The position numbers were made by a program, and so were the translations under genes. The notes below the pieces were generated by a model. It had not been told where the DNA came from. It saw only the letters and a program-made list of their open reading frames with translations, and did no database searches. Below are positions 1-9,482 of a stretch of DNA of 64,000 bases, in pieces. Numbering within the stretch: the first letter of the stretch is position 1; every line of letters starts with the position of its first letter. This DNA is from Thiothrix unzii (GTDB lineage Bacteria > Pseudomonadota > Gammaproteobacteria > Thiotrichales > Thiotrichaceae), in the NCBI RefSeq assembly GCF_017901175.1, contig NZ_CP072793.1:1674001-1738000 (forward strand), in the 5' to 3' direction.

Positions 1-339
1 CCAACGGATAATTTCCGTCAAAACCGGATTTTTCAGCGTAGTCGGCAACCACGCCCGAAAATGCCGGTTAAAACCACCGTGGACGTGATTGTAATGGCTA
101 CTTTGGTAATGTGGCTCATGAGGAAGTACTTCTAACTGGTTGTTCTTCCAATGAAACACCGAATAACGCCGGTAACGGTAATCACCACCGTCACGCAAAT
201 ACGGGTCGCGCAACAAACCGTTCCAGCTTGCGCGGAATCGTTTGTACGCCTGCCCCATGCGCTGGGAAAGATGCGACTGCAACCGACTGGCTTCACCAAC
301 CGCCAACAGATAACCGGGTTTGTGCAATAAGGTATTCAC
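1..339 (-). CDS. 2OG-Fe(II) dioxygenase-like protein, 3' end missing
   Basis: The N-terminal 113 codons of a gene that runs off the left edge of the window. A GTG at 339 is the only in-frame start visible, because the codon just upstream is a TAA. The readable protein begins VNTLLHKPGYLLAVGEA and contains DGGDYRYRRYSVF followed by HEPHYQSSHYN and a GGFNRHFRAW stretch. This arrangement recalls the 2OG-Fe dioxygenase family that includes the Bacillus isoleucine dioxygenase, which hydroxylates free amino acids with 2-oxoglutarate and iron. The family call rests on remembered motif order and not on a search, and the C-terminal iron ligands cannot be seen. It lies 64 bases beyond the cmoB stop on the same strand, so it may be a distal member of that operon. 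Confidence 0.55.
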   Translation of the reverse strand, partial: MNTLLHKPGYLLAVGEASRLQSHLSQRMGQAYKRFRASWNGLLRDPYLRDGGDYRYRRYSVFHWKNNQLEVLPHEPHYQSSHYNHVHGGFNRHFRAWLPTTLKNPVLTEIIRW

Positions 340-403
340 TTAGCTCACTTCATTTCATGCATTCATCATCATAGTGTAATTTACTGATAAACCGCTGAAT
401 AGA

Positions 404-1384
404 TCACTTAGGCGTATTAGCGATAAGCGTCGCCCGCAACGGTGCGGGATAACCTTCCACAGTACGGCTGTGATCTGTCGGGTCGAGAAAATCTACCAGC
501 GATTCCCCCTTACTCCACGCGGTACAACGCTGCTCTTCCACGCTGGTCTGGGTAATATCCACCACCCGGATATTCAAAAAACCTAAACGTTTCAACCACA
601 ACTGCAACATTGCTACTGAGGGAATAAACCAAACGTTGCGCATTTTTGCATAGCGGTCGTGCGGCATCAGGGCGGTTTGTTCATCACCCGCTACCACCAG
701 CGTTTCTAACACCAACTCCCCACCCGCACACAAAGCACGCCGTAATTCCTGCAAATGCCCCAACGGGTCACGACGGTGATATAACACCCCCATCGAAAAT
801 GCGGTATCAAAACCTTTTTGGCGCAAATCCGGTAAATCTTCGCTTTTTAACGGCAACATCCACACCGGATGCGTCGCACCAGCATAATGCTTAATCAGTT
901 CAAATTGCTTAAGAAACAATACAGTGGGGTCGATACCTACCACGGCTTGCGCACCGGCTGCGTACATCCGCCACAAGTGGTAGCCACTGCCACAACCCAC
1001 ATCCAACACCACCCGATCTTGCAACGGCGTAAGGTGCGGCGCGACGCGCTCCCATTTCCAATCGGAACGCCATTCGGTATCCACAGTAATCCCGAACAAC
1101 TCAAACGGGCCTTTACGCCAAGGAATCAATGCCTGTAACGCAGCCATTAACGCGGCGTGTGCGGCACTATCCGCATCGTGTGACACGCCAATACGCACCG
1201 CACTCCCACCAAAATCCATCACACTAGGTTGCAATGCGGGCAAACTATCAATCGCTGCCTGCCATTCGGGTTGCTTACCATGACTATTTTCCTGCGCAAA
1301 CTGCTCAAGTTGCGCCGGTAATGTCGTCAACCACCCCGCCAGCCGCGATGATTGCAAAAAAGCATACAAATCCGCGTAATCCAT
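404..1384 (-). CDS. cmoB: tRNA U34 carboxymethyltransferase CmoB
   Basis: Transfers the carboxymethyl group of carboxy-S-adenosylmethionine to 5-hydroxyuridine at tRNA position 34, giving cmo5U and wider wobble decoding. The 326-residue protein has the family's N-terminal helical region, then a Rossmann methyltransferase domain with the SAM-binding loop DVGCGSGYHLWR and a downstream GIDPT acidic strand. WRKGPFELFGITVDTEWRS just ahead of the fold is also characteristic of CmoB. The first usable ATG at 1384 shares a base with the cmoA stop (TGATG), so I prefer it over the GTG one codon earlier. The gene directly follows cmoA, which makes its carboxy-SAM substrate. Confidence 0.95.
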   Translation of the reverse strand: MDYADLYAFLQSSRLAGWLTTLPAQLEQFAQENSHGKQPEWQAAIDSLPALQPSVMDFGGSAVRIGVSHDADSAAHAALMAALQALIPWRKGPFELFGITVDTEWRSDWKWERVAPHLTPLQDRVVLDVGCGSGYHLWRMYAAGAQAVVGIDPTVLFLKQFELIKHYAGATHPVWMLPLKSEDLPDLRQKGFDTAFSMGVLYHRRDPLGHLQELRRALCAGGELVLETLVVAGDEQTALMPHDRYAKMRNVWFIPSVAMLQLWLKRLGFLNIRVVDITQTSVEEQRCTAWSKGESLVDFLDPTDHSRTVEGYPAPLRATLIANTPK

Positions 1385-2112
1385 CACGCTTTTACCGCCA
1401 ACAATGCTGCAAAATTAAATCCTTGGAACCACTGCACCACTTGCGCAAAACCCGCTGCGTGCAAACGTTCAATATGCTGCTCCAAAGTATCGGGAATCAA
1501 CACATGCTCCAACGCCGAGCGTTTTTGGCTGATCTCCAACTCGCTGTAACCGTTGGCACGTTTAAATTCCAAATGCAAATCAGTGAGTAACTCCTGTTCC
1601 TCAGTATCGGCAAAAGCTAATTTTTCCGACAATACCAACACCCCACCGGGGCGCAAACCCGCGTACACCTTCTGCAACATAGTCAAACGTTCCGCCGGTT
1701 TGAGGAATTGCAGGGTAAAATTCAGCACTACCACCGAGGCTTGTTCCAAGGCAACGGCTTGAATATCGTCACACACCACTTCAAACTGTGCAGTGCGCAA
1801 ATGCCGCTGGAGGATTTGCCCGCAACGGCTGGTCATCGCTGCGGAGTTATCGACGCATACAAAATGCACGTCAGTATCACGTACCTGTGAAGCCATCGAC
1901 AACGTAGCCGCACCCAACGAACACCCTAAATCGTAAATGCGCGACTGCGGCTGCGCATAGCGACGCGCAATAACCCCCAGCAAACCAATCACGGTTTCAT
2001 AGCCCGGAACTGAGCGTCGAATCATATCGGGGAACACGTCCGCGACTGATTCATTAAACGCAAAATCCACCAACTGCGCTTGCGGCAAAGCGTAAACGGT
2101 ATCACGCTGCAT
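1384..2112 (-). CDS. cmoA: carboxy-S-adenosyl-L-methionine synthase CmoA
   Basis: Makes carboxy-SAM from SAM and prephenate for use by CmoB. The 242-residue protein starts MQRDTVYALPQ and then carries FNESVADVFPDMIRRSVPGYE, which is nearly diagnostic of CmoA. The methyltransferase loop IYDLGCSLGAAT is also present. A longer reading frame extends nine codons upstream, but family alignment and the TAATG overlap with the preceding dehydrogenase stop support the start at 2112. It sits between a short-chain dehydrogenase and cmoB, and all three appear translationally coupled on one transcript. Confidence 0.95.
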   Translation of the reverse strand: MQRDTVYALPQAQLVDFAFNESVADVFPDMIRRSVPGYETVIGLLGVIARRYAQPQSRIYDLGCSLGAATLSMASQVRDTDVHFVCVDNSAAMTSRCGQILQRHLRTAQFEVVCDDIQAVALEQASVVVLNFTLQFLKPAERLTMLQKVYAGLRPGGVLVLSEKLAFADTEEQELLTDLHLEFKRANGYSELEISQKRSALEHVLIPDTLEQHIERLHAAGFAQVVQWFQGFNFAALLAVKA

Positions 2113-2903
2113 TACGCGCTCACCGCCTCGCCAGCCCATTGCAAATCAGCAGGCTGACGCGGCAACACGAGTTTCTCACCGGAACGTTGCCCCGCATCCG
2201 CCCCCAGAAAATACAAGAACGGAGCCACCAACGCTTCAGGACGCGCTACGCTATTAGGGTTTTCACCGGGGAAATTCAAAGTGCGCATACTGGTGCGTAC
2301 CGGGCCGGTATCCACACTATTCACCCGGATAAAATGCCCGGAATCAGAATGTTCTGCCGCCAAAATATCGCAAAATGCCCGCATCCCCGCTTTTGCCACC
2401 CCAAACGCACCGTAAAACGCTTTATTGGATTCGTGATCCGCAAACACAATCGCCGGATCAGGTGACGCACTCAGCAACGGTAAACACGCATGGGTTAACA
2501 GAAAGTTAGCGTGCAAATTGACCATAATCATTTTTGCCCACAATTCCGCATCGTAATGCGCAATCGGCGTAAACGAACCCAACCACGCCGCATTCAGCAC
2601 TAAACCATCCAAACGCCCCATTTGCTCACGCAAATTTTCCGCTAAATCAGCGTAATCTTTGGCATTCGCGCCCTGCATATCCAGCGGGTAAATGGCGGGT
2701 TCCGGGTAGCCTGCGTTCACGATTGCGTCGTAAGTGTCTTCTGCGCGGCGCATTTCCTTATCCAGCATCACCACGGTAGCACCGTATTGCGCACACGCCA
2801 TTGCAATCGCTTTGCCTAAACCAGCGGCTGCACCTGTCACCAAAATCACACGCCCTTGCAGGGCTTCCAGGGTGGGTACATACGCAAGTAAATCTTCCTG
2901 CAT
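2112..2903 (-). CDS. short-chain dehydrogenase (YciK-like) with altered active site
   Basis: A 263-residue Rossmann-fold SDR. The glycine-rich cofactor loop is TGAAAGLG at 23-30, LVLNAAWLG matches the NAG element, and the substrate lysine is K171. The overall order resembles E. coli YciK, including the VNSVDTGPVRTSMR stretch near the end. The active-site tyrosine of the YxxxK motif is replaced by phenylalanine (F167), and the expected serine segment reads FADHES, so the usual Ser/Tyr catalysts look absent. The start at 2903 is preceded by GGAG and matches the family; an in-frame extension to 3011 would overlap the htpG terminator. It is first in a coupled set with cmoA and cmoB. Whether it still has oxidoreductase activity is unclear. 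Confidence 0.8.
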   Translation of the reverse strand: MQEDLLAYVPTLEALQGRVILVTGAAAGLGKAIAMACAQYGATVVMLDKEMRRAEDTYDAIVNAGYPEPAIYPLDMQGANAKDYADLAENLREQMGRLDGLVLNAAWLGSFTPIAHYDAELWAKMIMVNLHANFLLTHACLPLLSASPDPAIVFADHESNKAFYGAFGVAKAGMRAFCDILAAEHSDSGHFIRVNSVDTGPVRTSMRTLNFPGENPNSVARPEALVAPFLYFLGADAGQRSGEKLVLPRQPADLQWAGEAVSA

Positions 2904-2988
2904 TGAGGTTCTCCGATAGGGGAAATCTTGAAAAAGAGGCAAAGTGTAACGCTTATCGCAGTAACGGGGTAGGATGCAAATCAAGAAA

Positions 2989-3018
2989 CAGCCCCTTGCA
3001 TTGAGCAGCAAGGGGCTG
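2989..3018 (-). terminator. intrinsic terminator of htpG
   Basis: A perfect 11-bp stem (2989-2999 with 3008-3018) encloses an 8-base loop. On the minus strand it is followed by TTTCTTGATTT. It begins 8 bases past the htpG stop codon and lies upstream of the SDR-cmoA-cmoB operon, so it should separate the two units. Confidence 0.85.
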
Positions 3019-3025
3019 GGCGGGA

Positions 3026-4909
3026 TTAACCCATTGCCAACATCAGCTTATTCAAACGGTTAACGAAGCCCGCCGGGTCTTCCAATTGCCCGCCTTCTGC
3101 CAGAATCGCCTGATCCAGCAAAATGCTTGACCATTCGCCAAAACGTTCATCATCGGTTTCGGCTTCCATGCGCTTGAGCAACGGATGCGTCGGGTTGATT
3201 TCCAGCGCAGGCTTGGTGTCAGGCATTTCGTGACCGGCTTGTTTCATCAATTGCTGCATGTACAACGCCATGTCATGGTCGTTCAGCACGATGCAAGATG
3301 GTGAAGTGGTCAAACGGTGCGATACACGCACGTCGCCGACTTTTTCGCCCAATGCCGTTTTGATGTGTTCGACCATGTTTTTGGCTTCAGCTTCGACTTT
3401 TTCCTGCTCTTTCTTGTCTTCCTCGGTTTCGAGTTTGGACAGGTCAAGCTGGCCTTTGGCGACAGATTGCAGCGATTTGCCTTCAAACTCCATCAAATGC
3501 TGTACCAGCCATTCGTCTACGCGGTCGGACAACAGCAATACTTCGATGCCTTTCTTGCGGAACACTTCCAGATGCGGGCTGTTTTTTGCAGCAGTGTGGC
3601 TGTCGGCAGTGATGTAGTAGATTTTGTCCTGACCTTCCTTCATGCGAGCCATGTAGTCCGGCAAGGAGACGGTTTGTTCCGCACTGTCATCCAATGTGGA
3701 AGAGAAGCGCAGCAATTTGGCGATTTGTTCGCGGTTGCTGAAGTCTTCGCCGGGACCTTCTTTGAGGACTTTGCCGAATTCTTTCCAGAATTTTTGGTAT
3801 TTTTCTGGCTCGTTGGCGATCATGTTTTCCAGCAAGCCAATGACTTTTTTCACCGAAGCATTTTTCATGTTCTCGATGATTTTATTGCCTTGCAGGATTT
3901 CACGCGACACGTTCAACGGCAGGTCATTGGAATCCAGCACACCGCGCACGAAACGCAAATAGCGTGGCATCAGCTTGAATTCTTTGTCTTCCATGATGAA
4001 GACGCGTTGCACGTACAGCTTCAATCCGTGGGTGTTGTCACGGTCAAACATGTCGAACGGGGCTTTGGATGGCAGGTACAGCAGGGACGTGTATTCGTAT
4101 TTGCCTTCAACGCGGTTGTGTGACCATGCCAGCGCATCTTCCCAGTCGTGTGAAACGTGCTTGTAGAATTCTTGGTATTCCTCGTCTTTTACCTCGGATT
4201 TGGCGCGTGTCCACAGTGCGTTGGCTTTGTTGACGGTTTCCCATTCATCCTTGATTTCACCCGCTTCGGTTTTGCGCATATTCACCGGCAGCGGGATATG
4301 GTCGGAATATTGGCGGATGATATTGCGTAAACGCCAGCCGTCAGCCAACAGCTTTTCGTCTTCTTTGAGGTGCAGGACAATTTCTGTACCGCGAGTGGCT
4401 TTTTCGACCTGTTCCAGTGAGTAGCCGGATTGCGCATCGGATTCCCAGCGCACACCTTCAGAAGCGGCATCCCCAGCGCGGCGCGTGGTCAGTGTTACTT
4501 TGTCGGCAACGATGAAGGAGGCGTAGAAACCTACCCCGAACTGCCCGATCATGTGCGAGTCTTTTTTCTCATCGCCGGTCAGTTTGCTCAGGAATTCTTT
4601 GGTGCCGGATTTGGCAATCGTGCCGATATTGGTCACAACTTCATCGCGGCTCATGCCGATACCGTTGTCGCGCACGGTGATCGTGCCCGCTGCCGCGTCG
4701 AATTCGACTTCTACGCGCAATTCGCTGTCAGTTTCGTAGAGGCTGTCGTTGCCAATCGCTTCAAAACGCAGCTTGTCGCACGCATCTGAACCGTTAGATA
4801 CCAACTCGCGCAGGAAAATTTCCTTGTTGGAATACAGCGAGTGAATCATCAGGTGTAACAGTTGATTCACTTCGGTTTGAAATTGCAGGTTTTCTTTTTG
4901 TGCTGTCAT
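3026..4909 (-). CDS. htpG: Hsp90-family chaperone HtpG
   Basis: ATP-dependent cytosolic chaperone, bacterial Hsp90. The 627-residue product is close to the 624 of E. coli. The N-terminal GHKL ATPase carries [13 protein letters not shown], then DNGIGMS and GQFGVGFYA, the classical nucleotide-binding motifs. The middle domain has [11 protein letters not shown], and the C-terminal dimerisation part ends [11 protein letters not shown]. Upstream in-frame codons up to 4981 exist, but [14 protein letters not shown] at 4909 matches the family N-terminus and has GAGGA about ten bases ahead. It is divergent from metH, with 166 bases shared for promoters, and is followed by a strong terminator. Confidence 0.97.
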   Translation of the reverse strand: MTAQKENLQFQTEVNQLLHLMIHSLYSNKEIFLRELVSNGSDACDKLRFEAIGNDSLYETDSELRVEVEFDAAAGTITVRDNGIGMSRDEVVTNIGTIAKSGTKEFLSKLTGDEKKDSHMIGQFGVGFYASFIVADKVTLTTRRAGDAASEGVRWESDAQSGYSLEQVEKATRGTEIVLHLKEDEKLLADGWRLRNIIRQYSDHIPLPVNMRKTEAGEIKDEWETVNKANALWTRAKSEVKDEEYQEFYKHVSHDWEDALAWSHNRVEGKYEYTSLLYLPSKAPFDMFDRDNTHGLKLYVQRVFIMEDKEFKLMPRYLRFVRGVLDSNDLPLNVSREILQGNKIIENMKNASVKKVIGLLENMIANEPEKYQKFWKEFGKVLKEGPGEDFSNREQIAKLLRFSSTLDDSAEQTVSLPDYMARMKEGQDKIYYITADSHTAAKNSPHLEVFRKKGIEVLLLSDRVDEWLVQHLMEFEGKSLQSVAKGQLDLSKLETEEDKKEQEKVEAEAKNMVEHIKTALGEKVGDVRVSHRLTTSPSCIVLNDHDMALYMQQLMKQAGHEMPDTKPALEINPTHPLLKRMEAETDDERFGEWSSILLDQAILAEGGQLEDPAGFVNRLNKLMLAMG

Positions 4910-5075
4910 GGGGGTTTCGTCCTCATTCTGGTTCATTTGATGAGCGGAAGATGGGGAAGCCAGCGTGGATTTCAAGGGCAACCTGCAATTTCAAGGCGAC
5001 GTGTGGACGAATGCCCTTGGCGTGAGATTCTGGTACGATACGCGCCTTGTTTGAATTGCCGATGACATAAACACC

Positions 5076-8000
5076 ATGAACCGCACAAACCAACTTCAAC
5101 AAGCCCTTGCCGACCGCATCCTGATTCTTGACGGCGCGATGGGCACGATGATCCAACGCCACAAACTGGAAGAAGCCGATTATCGCGGCACACGGTTTGC
5201 TGCATGGCATACCGATGTCAAGGGCAACAACGACTTGCTGGTATTGAGCCAACCGCAGATTATCCGTGGCATCCACGCGCAATACCTAGAAGTCGGCGCG
5301 GACATCCTCGAAACTTGCACCTTCAACGCCACCACGATTTCGATGCACGACTACGACATGCAAGACCTGTCGTATGAAATCAATGTAGAAGCGGCGAAAC
5401 TGGCACGTTCGGTTGCCGATGAATACAGCACCCCCGACAAACCACGCTTTGTGGCAGGCGTGTTGGGGCCGACTAGCCGTACATGCAGCATTTCCCCCGA
5501 TGTCAACGACCCCGGTTTCCGCAACGTCACCTTCGATGCGCTAGTCACGGCGTACATGGAATCCACCCGTGGTCTGATCGAAGGTGGTGCTGACATTATC
5601 CTGATCGAAACCATTTTCGACACGCTCAATGCCAAGGCTGCGGTATTTGCGGTCAAGCAGGTGTTCGATGAAGATAATATCGAACTGCCGATCATGATTT
5701 CCGGCACAATTACCGATGCGTCAGGGCGCACGCTGTCAGGGCAAACTACCGAAGCGTTCTACAATGCGCTGGCACACGCCGACGCGATTTCGTTTGGTTT
5801 GAACTGCGCACTGGGGCCGGATTTGTTGCGTCAGTATGTCGAAGAAATGTCCCGCGTGTGTGCCACCGGCGTTTCTGCCCACCCCAATGCCGGTTTACCG
5901 AATGAAATGGGCGAATACGACATGGACGGCGCGGAAATGGCGGTACACATCCGTGAATGGGCGCAAAGTGGCTTCCTCAATATTGTCGGTGGCTGCTGCG
6001 GCACATCGCCTGCGCACATCAAATCCATTGCCGATGCGGTAGCTGGAATTGCACCACGCAAAGCACCACAACTGGCCAAAGAATGCCGCCTTTCCGGGCT
6101 GGAACCGTTCAATATCGGCGCGAACAGCTTGTTTGTGAACGTGGGCGAACGCACCAACGTCACCGGCTCACTCAAATTCAAGCGCCTGATCAAAGAAGGC
6201 AATTACACCGAAGCCTTACAAGTCGCGTTGGAACAAGTCGAAAGCGGCGCACCCGTCATCGACATTAACATGGACGAAGGCTTGCTGGATGCGGAAAAAG
6301 AAATGACCCGCTTCCTCAACCTGATCGCATCCGAACCGGATATTGCCCGCGTACCAATCATGGTCGACTCCTCGAAGTGGGACGTCATCGAAGCCGGTCT
6401 GAAGTGCATCCAAGGCAAAGGCATCGTCAACTCGATTTCGATGAAGGAAGGCGAGGAAAAATTTATCCAGCAAGCCAAACTGGTGCGCCGTTACGGAGCA
6501 GCGGTGATCGTGATGGCGTTTGACGAACAAGGCCAGGCGGATACGCAAGCGCGTAAAATCGAGATTTGTTCACGCGCCTACAAGATTCTGACCGAACAAG
6601 TCGGCTTCCCGCCCGAAGACATTATTTTCGACCCGAACATTTTCGCAGTCGCGACGGGCATCGACGAACACAATAATTACGCAGTGGACTTTATCGAAGC
6701 CACGCGCTGGATACGCCAGAACCTGCCACACGCGCACATTTCCGGCGGGGTTTCCAACGTGTCGTTCTCGTTCCGGGGCAACAATCCGGTGCGCGAAGCC
6801 ATCCACAGCGTGTTCCTCTACCATGCGATCAAAGCGGGCATGGATATGGGGATTGTGAATGCCGCGCAAATGGCGGTTTACGACGATATTCCGGCAGAAT
6901 TGCGCGATGCGGTCGAAGATGTGATCCAGAACAAGGATGCGGGTGCGACCGAACGTTTGCTGGATATTGCCGCGAAATACAAAGGCGATGGCTCGACCGA
7001 AGTTAAGAAAGAAGACCTCGAATGGCGTTCATGGCCGGTCGAAAAACGCCTTGAACATGCACTGGTGAAAGGCATTGATGCCTTCGTCAACGAAGACACC
7101 GAAGAAGCGCGGGTGAAACTCGGTCGTCCGCTGCTGGTCATCGAAGGCCCGTTGATGGACGGCATGAATGTGGTCGGCGACTTGTTCGGTGCGGGCAAAA
7201 TGTTCCTGCCGCAAGTGGTCAAATCTGCCCGCGTGATGAAAAAATCAGTGGCGTACCTCGACCCGTTCATGGAAGCCGAAAAAGCCGGTTGCGAGGTGCA
7301 AGCCAACGGCAAAATCCTCATGGCAACAGTGAAAGGTGACGTGCATGACATCGGCAAGAACATCGTCGGCGTGGTGTTGCAGTGCAATAGCTACGAAGTG
7401 ATCGACTTGGGCGTGATGGTTTCCGCCGAAAAAATCCTGCAAGTGGCGCGGGAGCAGAAGGTGGACATTATCGGCTTGTCCGGCCTGATCACGCCGTCGC
7501 TGGATGAAATGGTGCATGTTGCCAAGGAGATGCAGCGGCAGGATTTCCATGTACCGTTGCTGATTGGCGGGGCTACCACGTCCAAAATTCATACGGCGGT
7601 GAAGATTGAGCCGCAGTTTAAGAACGACATCGTGGTGTATGTGCCGGATGCGTCGCGGGCGGTGGGTGTGGCAAGTGCGTTGCTGTCCAAAGAGCAGAAG
7701 CCGGATTATGTGGCGAGCATTCGGGCCGAATATGAGCAAGTGCGCGTGAAGCGGGCGGCGAACCAGACCGAGCGCAAATTGGTGAGCATCGCTGCGGCTC
7801 GGGCGAATAAGTTTCAGGTGGATTGGGCGAATTACACACCGCCTAAACCTAACACCCCTACCCCGCTTGTGTTCAACGATTATCCGTTGGCGGAACTGGT
7901 GGAGCGAATTGACTGGACACCGTTTTTCCGTAGTTGGGAATTGGCGGGCAAGTTCCCTGCCATTCTGACGGATGAGGTGGTGGGCGAGGAATGCACCAAA

Positions 8001-8759
8001 CTGTATGCGGATGCGCAGGCGATGTTGCAGAAAATGGTGGCGGAAAAGTGGGTGCAAGCCAAAGCGGTGGTTGGGTTCTTCCCTGCGAATGCGCAAGGCG
8101 ATGACGTGGTGCTGTATACCGACGAGAGCCGCACGCAAACCTTGAGCGTGTTGCACAATTTGCGGATGCAGATGGAGCGTAACGGGCAGCAGCCTAATTT
8201 CTGTCTGGGTGATTTTGTTGCACCTGTGGAATCGGGTAAGGCGGACTGGATGGGCGTGTTTGCGGTGAGTACAGGCTTTGGGATTGAGCCGCATTTGAAA
8301 GCCTTCCGTGAAAAGCATGACGATTACAGCGCGATTATGTTGGAAGCTTTGTGTGACCGTTTGGCAGAAGCCTTGGCAGAGCGGATGCACGAGCGCGTGC
8401 GCAAGGAATTCTGGGGTTATGCGGCGGATGAAACGCTGGATAATGACGCGATGATTGCCGAAAAATATCAGGGGATTCGCCCTGCCCCCGGCTATCCTGC
8501 TTGCCCTGACCACACCGAAAAAGGCACGCTGTGGACGTTGCTGGATGTCGATGCAAATACGGGGATGATCATTACCGAATCGTTTGCGATGTATCCGGCG
8601 GCTTCAGTGTCGGGTTGGTATTTCAGCCACCCGGATTCGCGGTATTTCGGGATTGGGCGGATTGCGCGGGATCAGGTCGAGGATTATGCCAAGCGTAAGG
8701 GGATGACGCTGGCGGAAGCGGAACGGTGGTTGGCTCCGGTTTTGGGGTATGAGGCGTAA
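5076..8759 (+). CDS. metH: cobalamin-dependent methionine synthase MetH
   Basis: Transfers a methyl group from methyltetrahydrofolate to homocysteine via methylcobalamin. All modules are present in 1227 residues, the same size as E. coli MetH. The homocysteine-binding domain has zinc ligands C244, C307 and C308. A pterin-binding domain covers about 340-620, followed by the helical cap. The B12 domain carries the cobalt-ligand motif DVHDIGKN with H757, and the C-terminal reactivation domain contains [15 protein letters not shown]. The intergenic space to htpG holds no room for a full cobalamin riboswitch. Codon usage changes part way through: early codons favour GAA and CAA, while from about 7440 GAG, CAG and AAG dominate. 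Confidence 0.98.
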   Translation: MNRTNQLQQALADRILILDGAMGTMIQRHKLEEADYRGTRFAAWHTDVKGNNDLLVLSQPQIIRGIHAQYLEVGADILETCTFNATTISMHDYDMQDLSYEINVEAAKLARSVADEYSTPDKPRFVAGVLGPTSRTCSISPDVNDPGFRNVTFDALVTAYMESTRGLIEGGADIILIETIFDTLNAKAAVFAVKQVFDEDNIELPIMISGTITDASGRTLSGQTTEAFYNALAHADAISFGLNCALGPDLLRQYVEEMSRVCATGVSAHPNAGLPNEMGEYDMDGAEMAVHIREWAQSGFLNIVGGCCGTSPAHIKSIADAVAGIAPRKAPQLAKECRLSGLEPFNIGANSLFVNVGERTNVTGSLKFKRLIKEGNYTEALQVALEQVESGAPVIDINMDEGLLDAEKEMTRFLNLIASEPDIARVPIMVDSSKWDVIEAGLKCIQGKGIVNSISMKEGEEKFIQQAKLVRRYGAAVIVMAFDEQGQADTQARKIEICSRAYKILTEQVGFPPEDIIFDPNIFAVATGIDEHNNYAVDFIEATRWIRQNLPHAHISGGVSNVSFSFRGNNPVREAIHSVFLYHAIKAGMDMGIVNAAQMAVYDDIPAELRDAVEDVIQNKDAGATERLLDIAAKYKGDGSTEVKKEDLEWRSWPVEKRLEHALVKGIDAFVNEDTEEARVKLGRPLLVIEGPLMDGMNVVGDLFGAGKMFLPQVVKSARVMKKSVAYLDPFMEAEKAGCEVQANGKILMATVKGDVHDIGKNIVGVVLQCNSYEVIDLGVMVSAEKILQVAREQKVDIIGLSGLITPSLDEMVHVAKEMQRQDFHVPLLIGGATTSKIHTAVKIEPQFKNDIVVYVPDASRAVGVASALLSKEQKPDYVASIRAEYEQVRVKRAANQTERKLVSIAAARANKFQVDWANYTPPKPNTPTPLVFNDYPLAELVERIDWTPFFRSWELAGKFPAILTDEVVGEECTKLYADAQAMLQKMVAEKWVQAKAVVGFFPANAQGDDVVLYTDESRTQTLSVLHNLRMQMERNGQQPNFCLGDFVAPVESGKADWMGVFAVSTGFGIEPHLKAFREKHDDYSAIMLEALCDRLAEALAERMHERVRKEFWGYAADETLDNDAMIAEKYQGIRPAPGYPACPDHTEKGTLWTLLDVDANTGMIITESFAMYPAASVSGWYFSHPDSRYFGIGRIARDQVEDYAKRKGMTLAEAERWLAPVLGYEA

Positions 8760-8773
8760 ACATCCAAGTACAT

Positions 8774-8809
8774 CTGGCAGATACCATAATTTGAGAAGGT
8801 ATCTGCCAG
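8774..8809. terminator. shared hairpin between metH and the avs3b-like gene
   Basis: A perfect 12-bp stem (8774-8785 with 8798-8809) around a 12-base loop lies between two convergent genes. Neither side has a long T tract, so it may be a weak bidirectional terminator or simply a 3'-end stabiliser. Confidence 0.6.
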
Positions 8810-8810
8810 G

Positions 8811-9482
8811 TTAAGTTAGATTCTTAGACTTCATATTTTCTATTTTTTCATCAATGAACATCGACGTACTTTCCGCTGTTGAAATGAAATCTTGTAAATA
8901 GCCTTTATAAATAGTTAGTTGCTCAATTTCCAATTCTGCATCCGTTTTTTTATTATCTTCTTGCATTATTCCTTCGGGAAGAAATAAACGGACAATCGCA
9001 CTTGCATCCGTATGAGCATCCAGGCCATAAGCTGCTTGCACCCACTCCAACGATTTTTTATCAACTGCTACAACAACTGCCTTTCGCAGCGAATATTCAA
9101 TCAATGTTCTTGCCGCTCGATCCAAATATGAAGCCATTGTCAACCACATTTGCATCTCATTTCCCTCTTCAGGAGATTCGTAAGTCGTTGTATTTACAAA
9201 GTATGGTTTATCACTGTTAGGATTTAAGCCCTCTAGGGTTTCCCAGATAGGTTCAAACTTTTCAAAAGGTCTACGTCCATCGGGCAAAGAATTTCTTTCC
9301 CACCACAAATCCAAGATGGCTTCTACACAACTATTTTCTGCTTCCTGTTTTTCACTATCAACTGCTGTTTCTGCATCAATAATTTTTTCTGCAATATAAT
9401 GCGCCATCCAACGTGATAAAATGTTTTCTCTTCCAACTATATCAAGCTCAAACTCCTCAATTAGACGTTTTCCCAAGCTCAT
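8811..9482 (-). CDS. small accessory protein of Avs3-like defence system
   Basis: A 223-residue, acidic, mostly helical protein with no motif I recognise as catalytic. The start at 9482 (MSLGKRLIEEFELD) is chosen because the extension to 9638 lies deep inside the upstream gene and would be low-complexity hydrophobic sequence. It overlaps the 3' end of the giant STAND gene by 26 bases, which implies joint expression. Type III AVAST systems are described as a large ATPase (Avs3a) with a small partner (Avs3b) of unknown biochemical role. Gene order, partner size and tight overlap fit that plan. The Avs3b name is inferred from context and not from a sequence match. Confidence 0.6.
   Translation of the reverse strand: MSLGKRLIEEFELDIVGRENILSRWMAHYIAEKIIDAETAVDSEKQEAENSCVEAILDLWWERNSLPDGRRPFEKFEPIWETLEGLNPNSDKPYFVNTTTYESPEEGNEMQMWLTMASYLDRAARTLIEYSLRKAVVVAVDKKSLEWVQAAYGLDAHTDASAIVRLFLPEGIMQEDNKKTDAELEIEQLTIYKGYLQDFISTAESTSMFIDEKIENMKSKNLT

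Noticed and set aside
3317-4123. 268-codon open frame antisense to htpG
   Set aside because: Phe/Val/Gln-rich mirror of HtpG codons; no independent support.
4910-4981. Longer HtpG start at 4981
   Set aside because: The extra 24 residues are not found in the family, and the start at 4909 has a Shine-Dalgarno sequence and the conserved N-terminus.
4982-5075. Cobalamin riboswitch upstream of metH
   Set aside because: Only 94 bases lie between the longest htpG frame and metH (166 to the chosen htpG start), too short for a full riboswitch, and no B12-box sequence is visible.
7245-8513. 422-codon open frame antisense to metH
   Set aside because: Complementary to a clear MetH coding region, rich in His/Arg as expected of an antisense frame of GC-biased codons, no family match.
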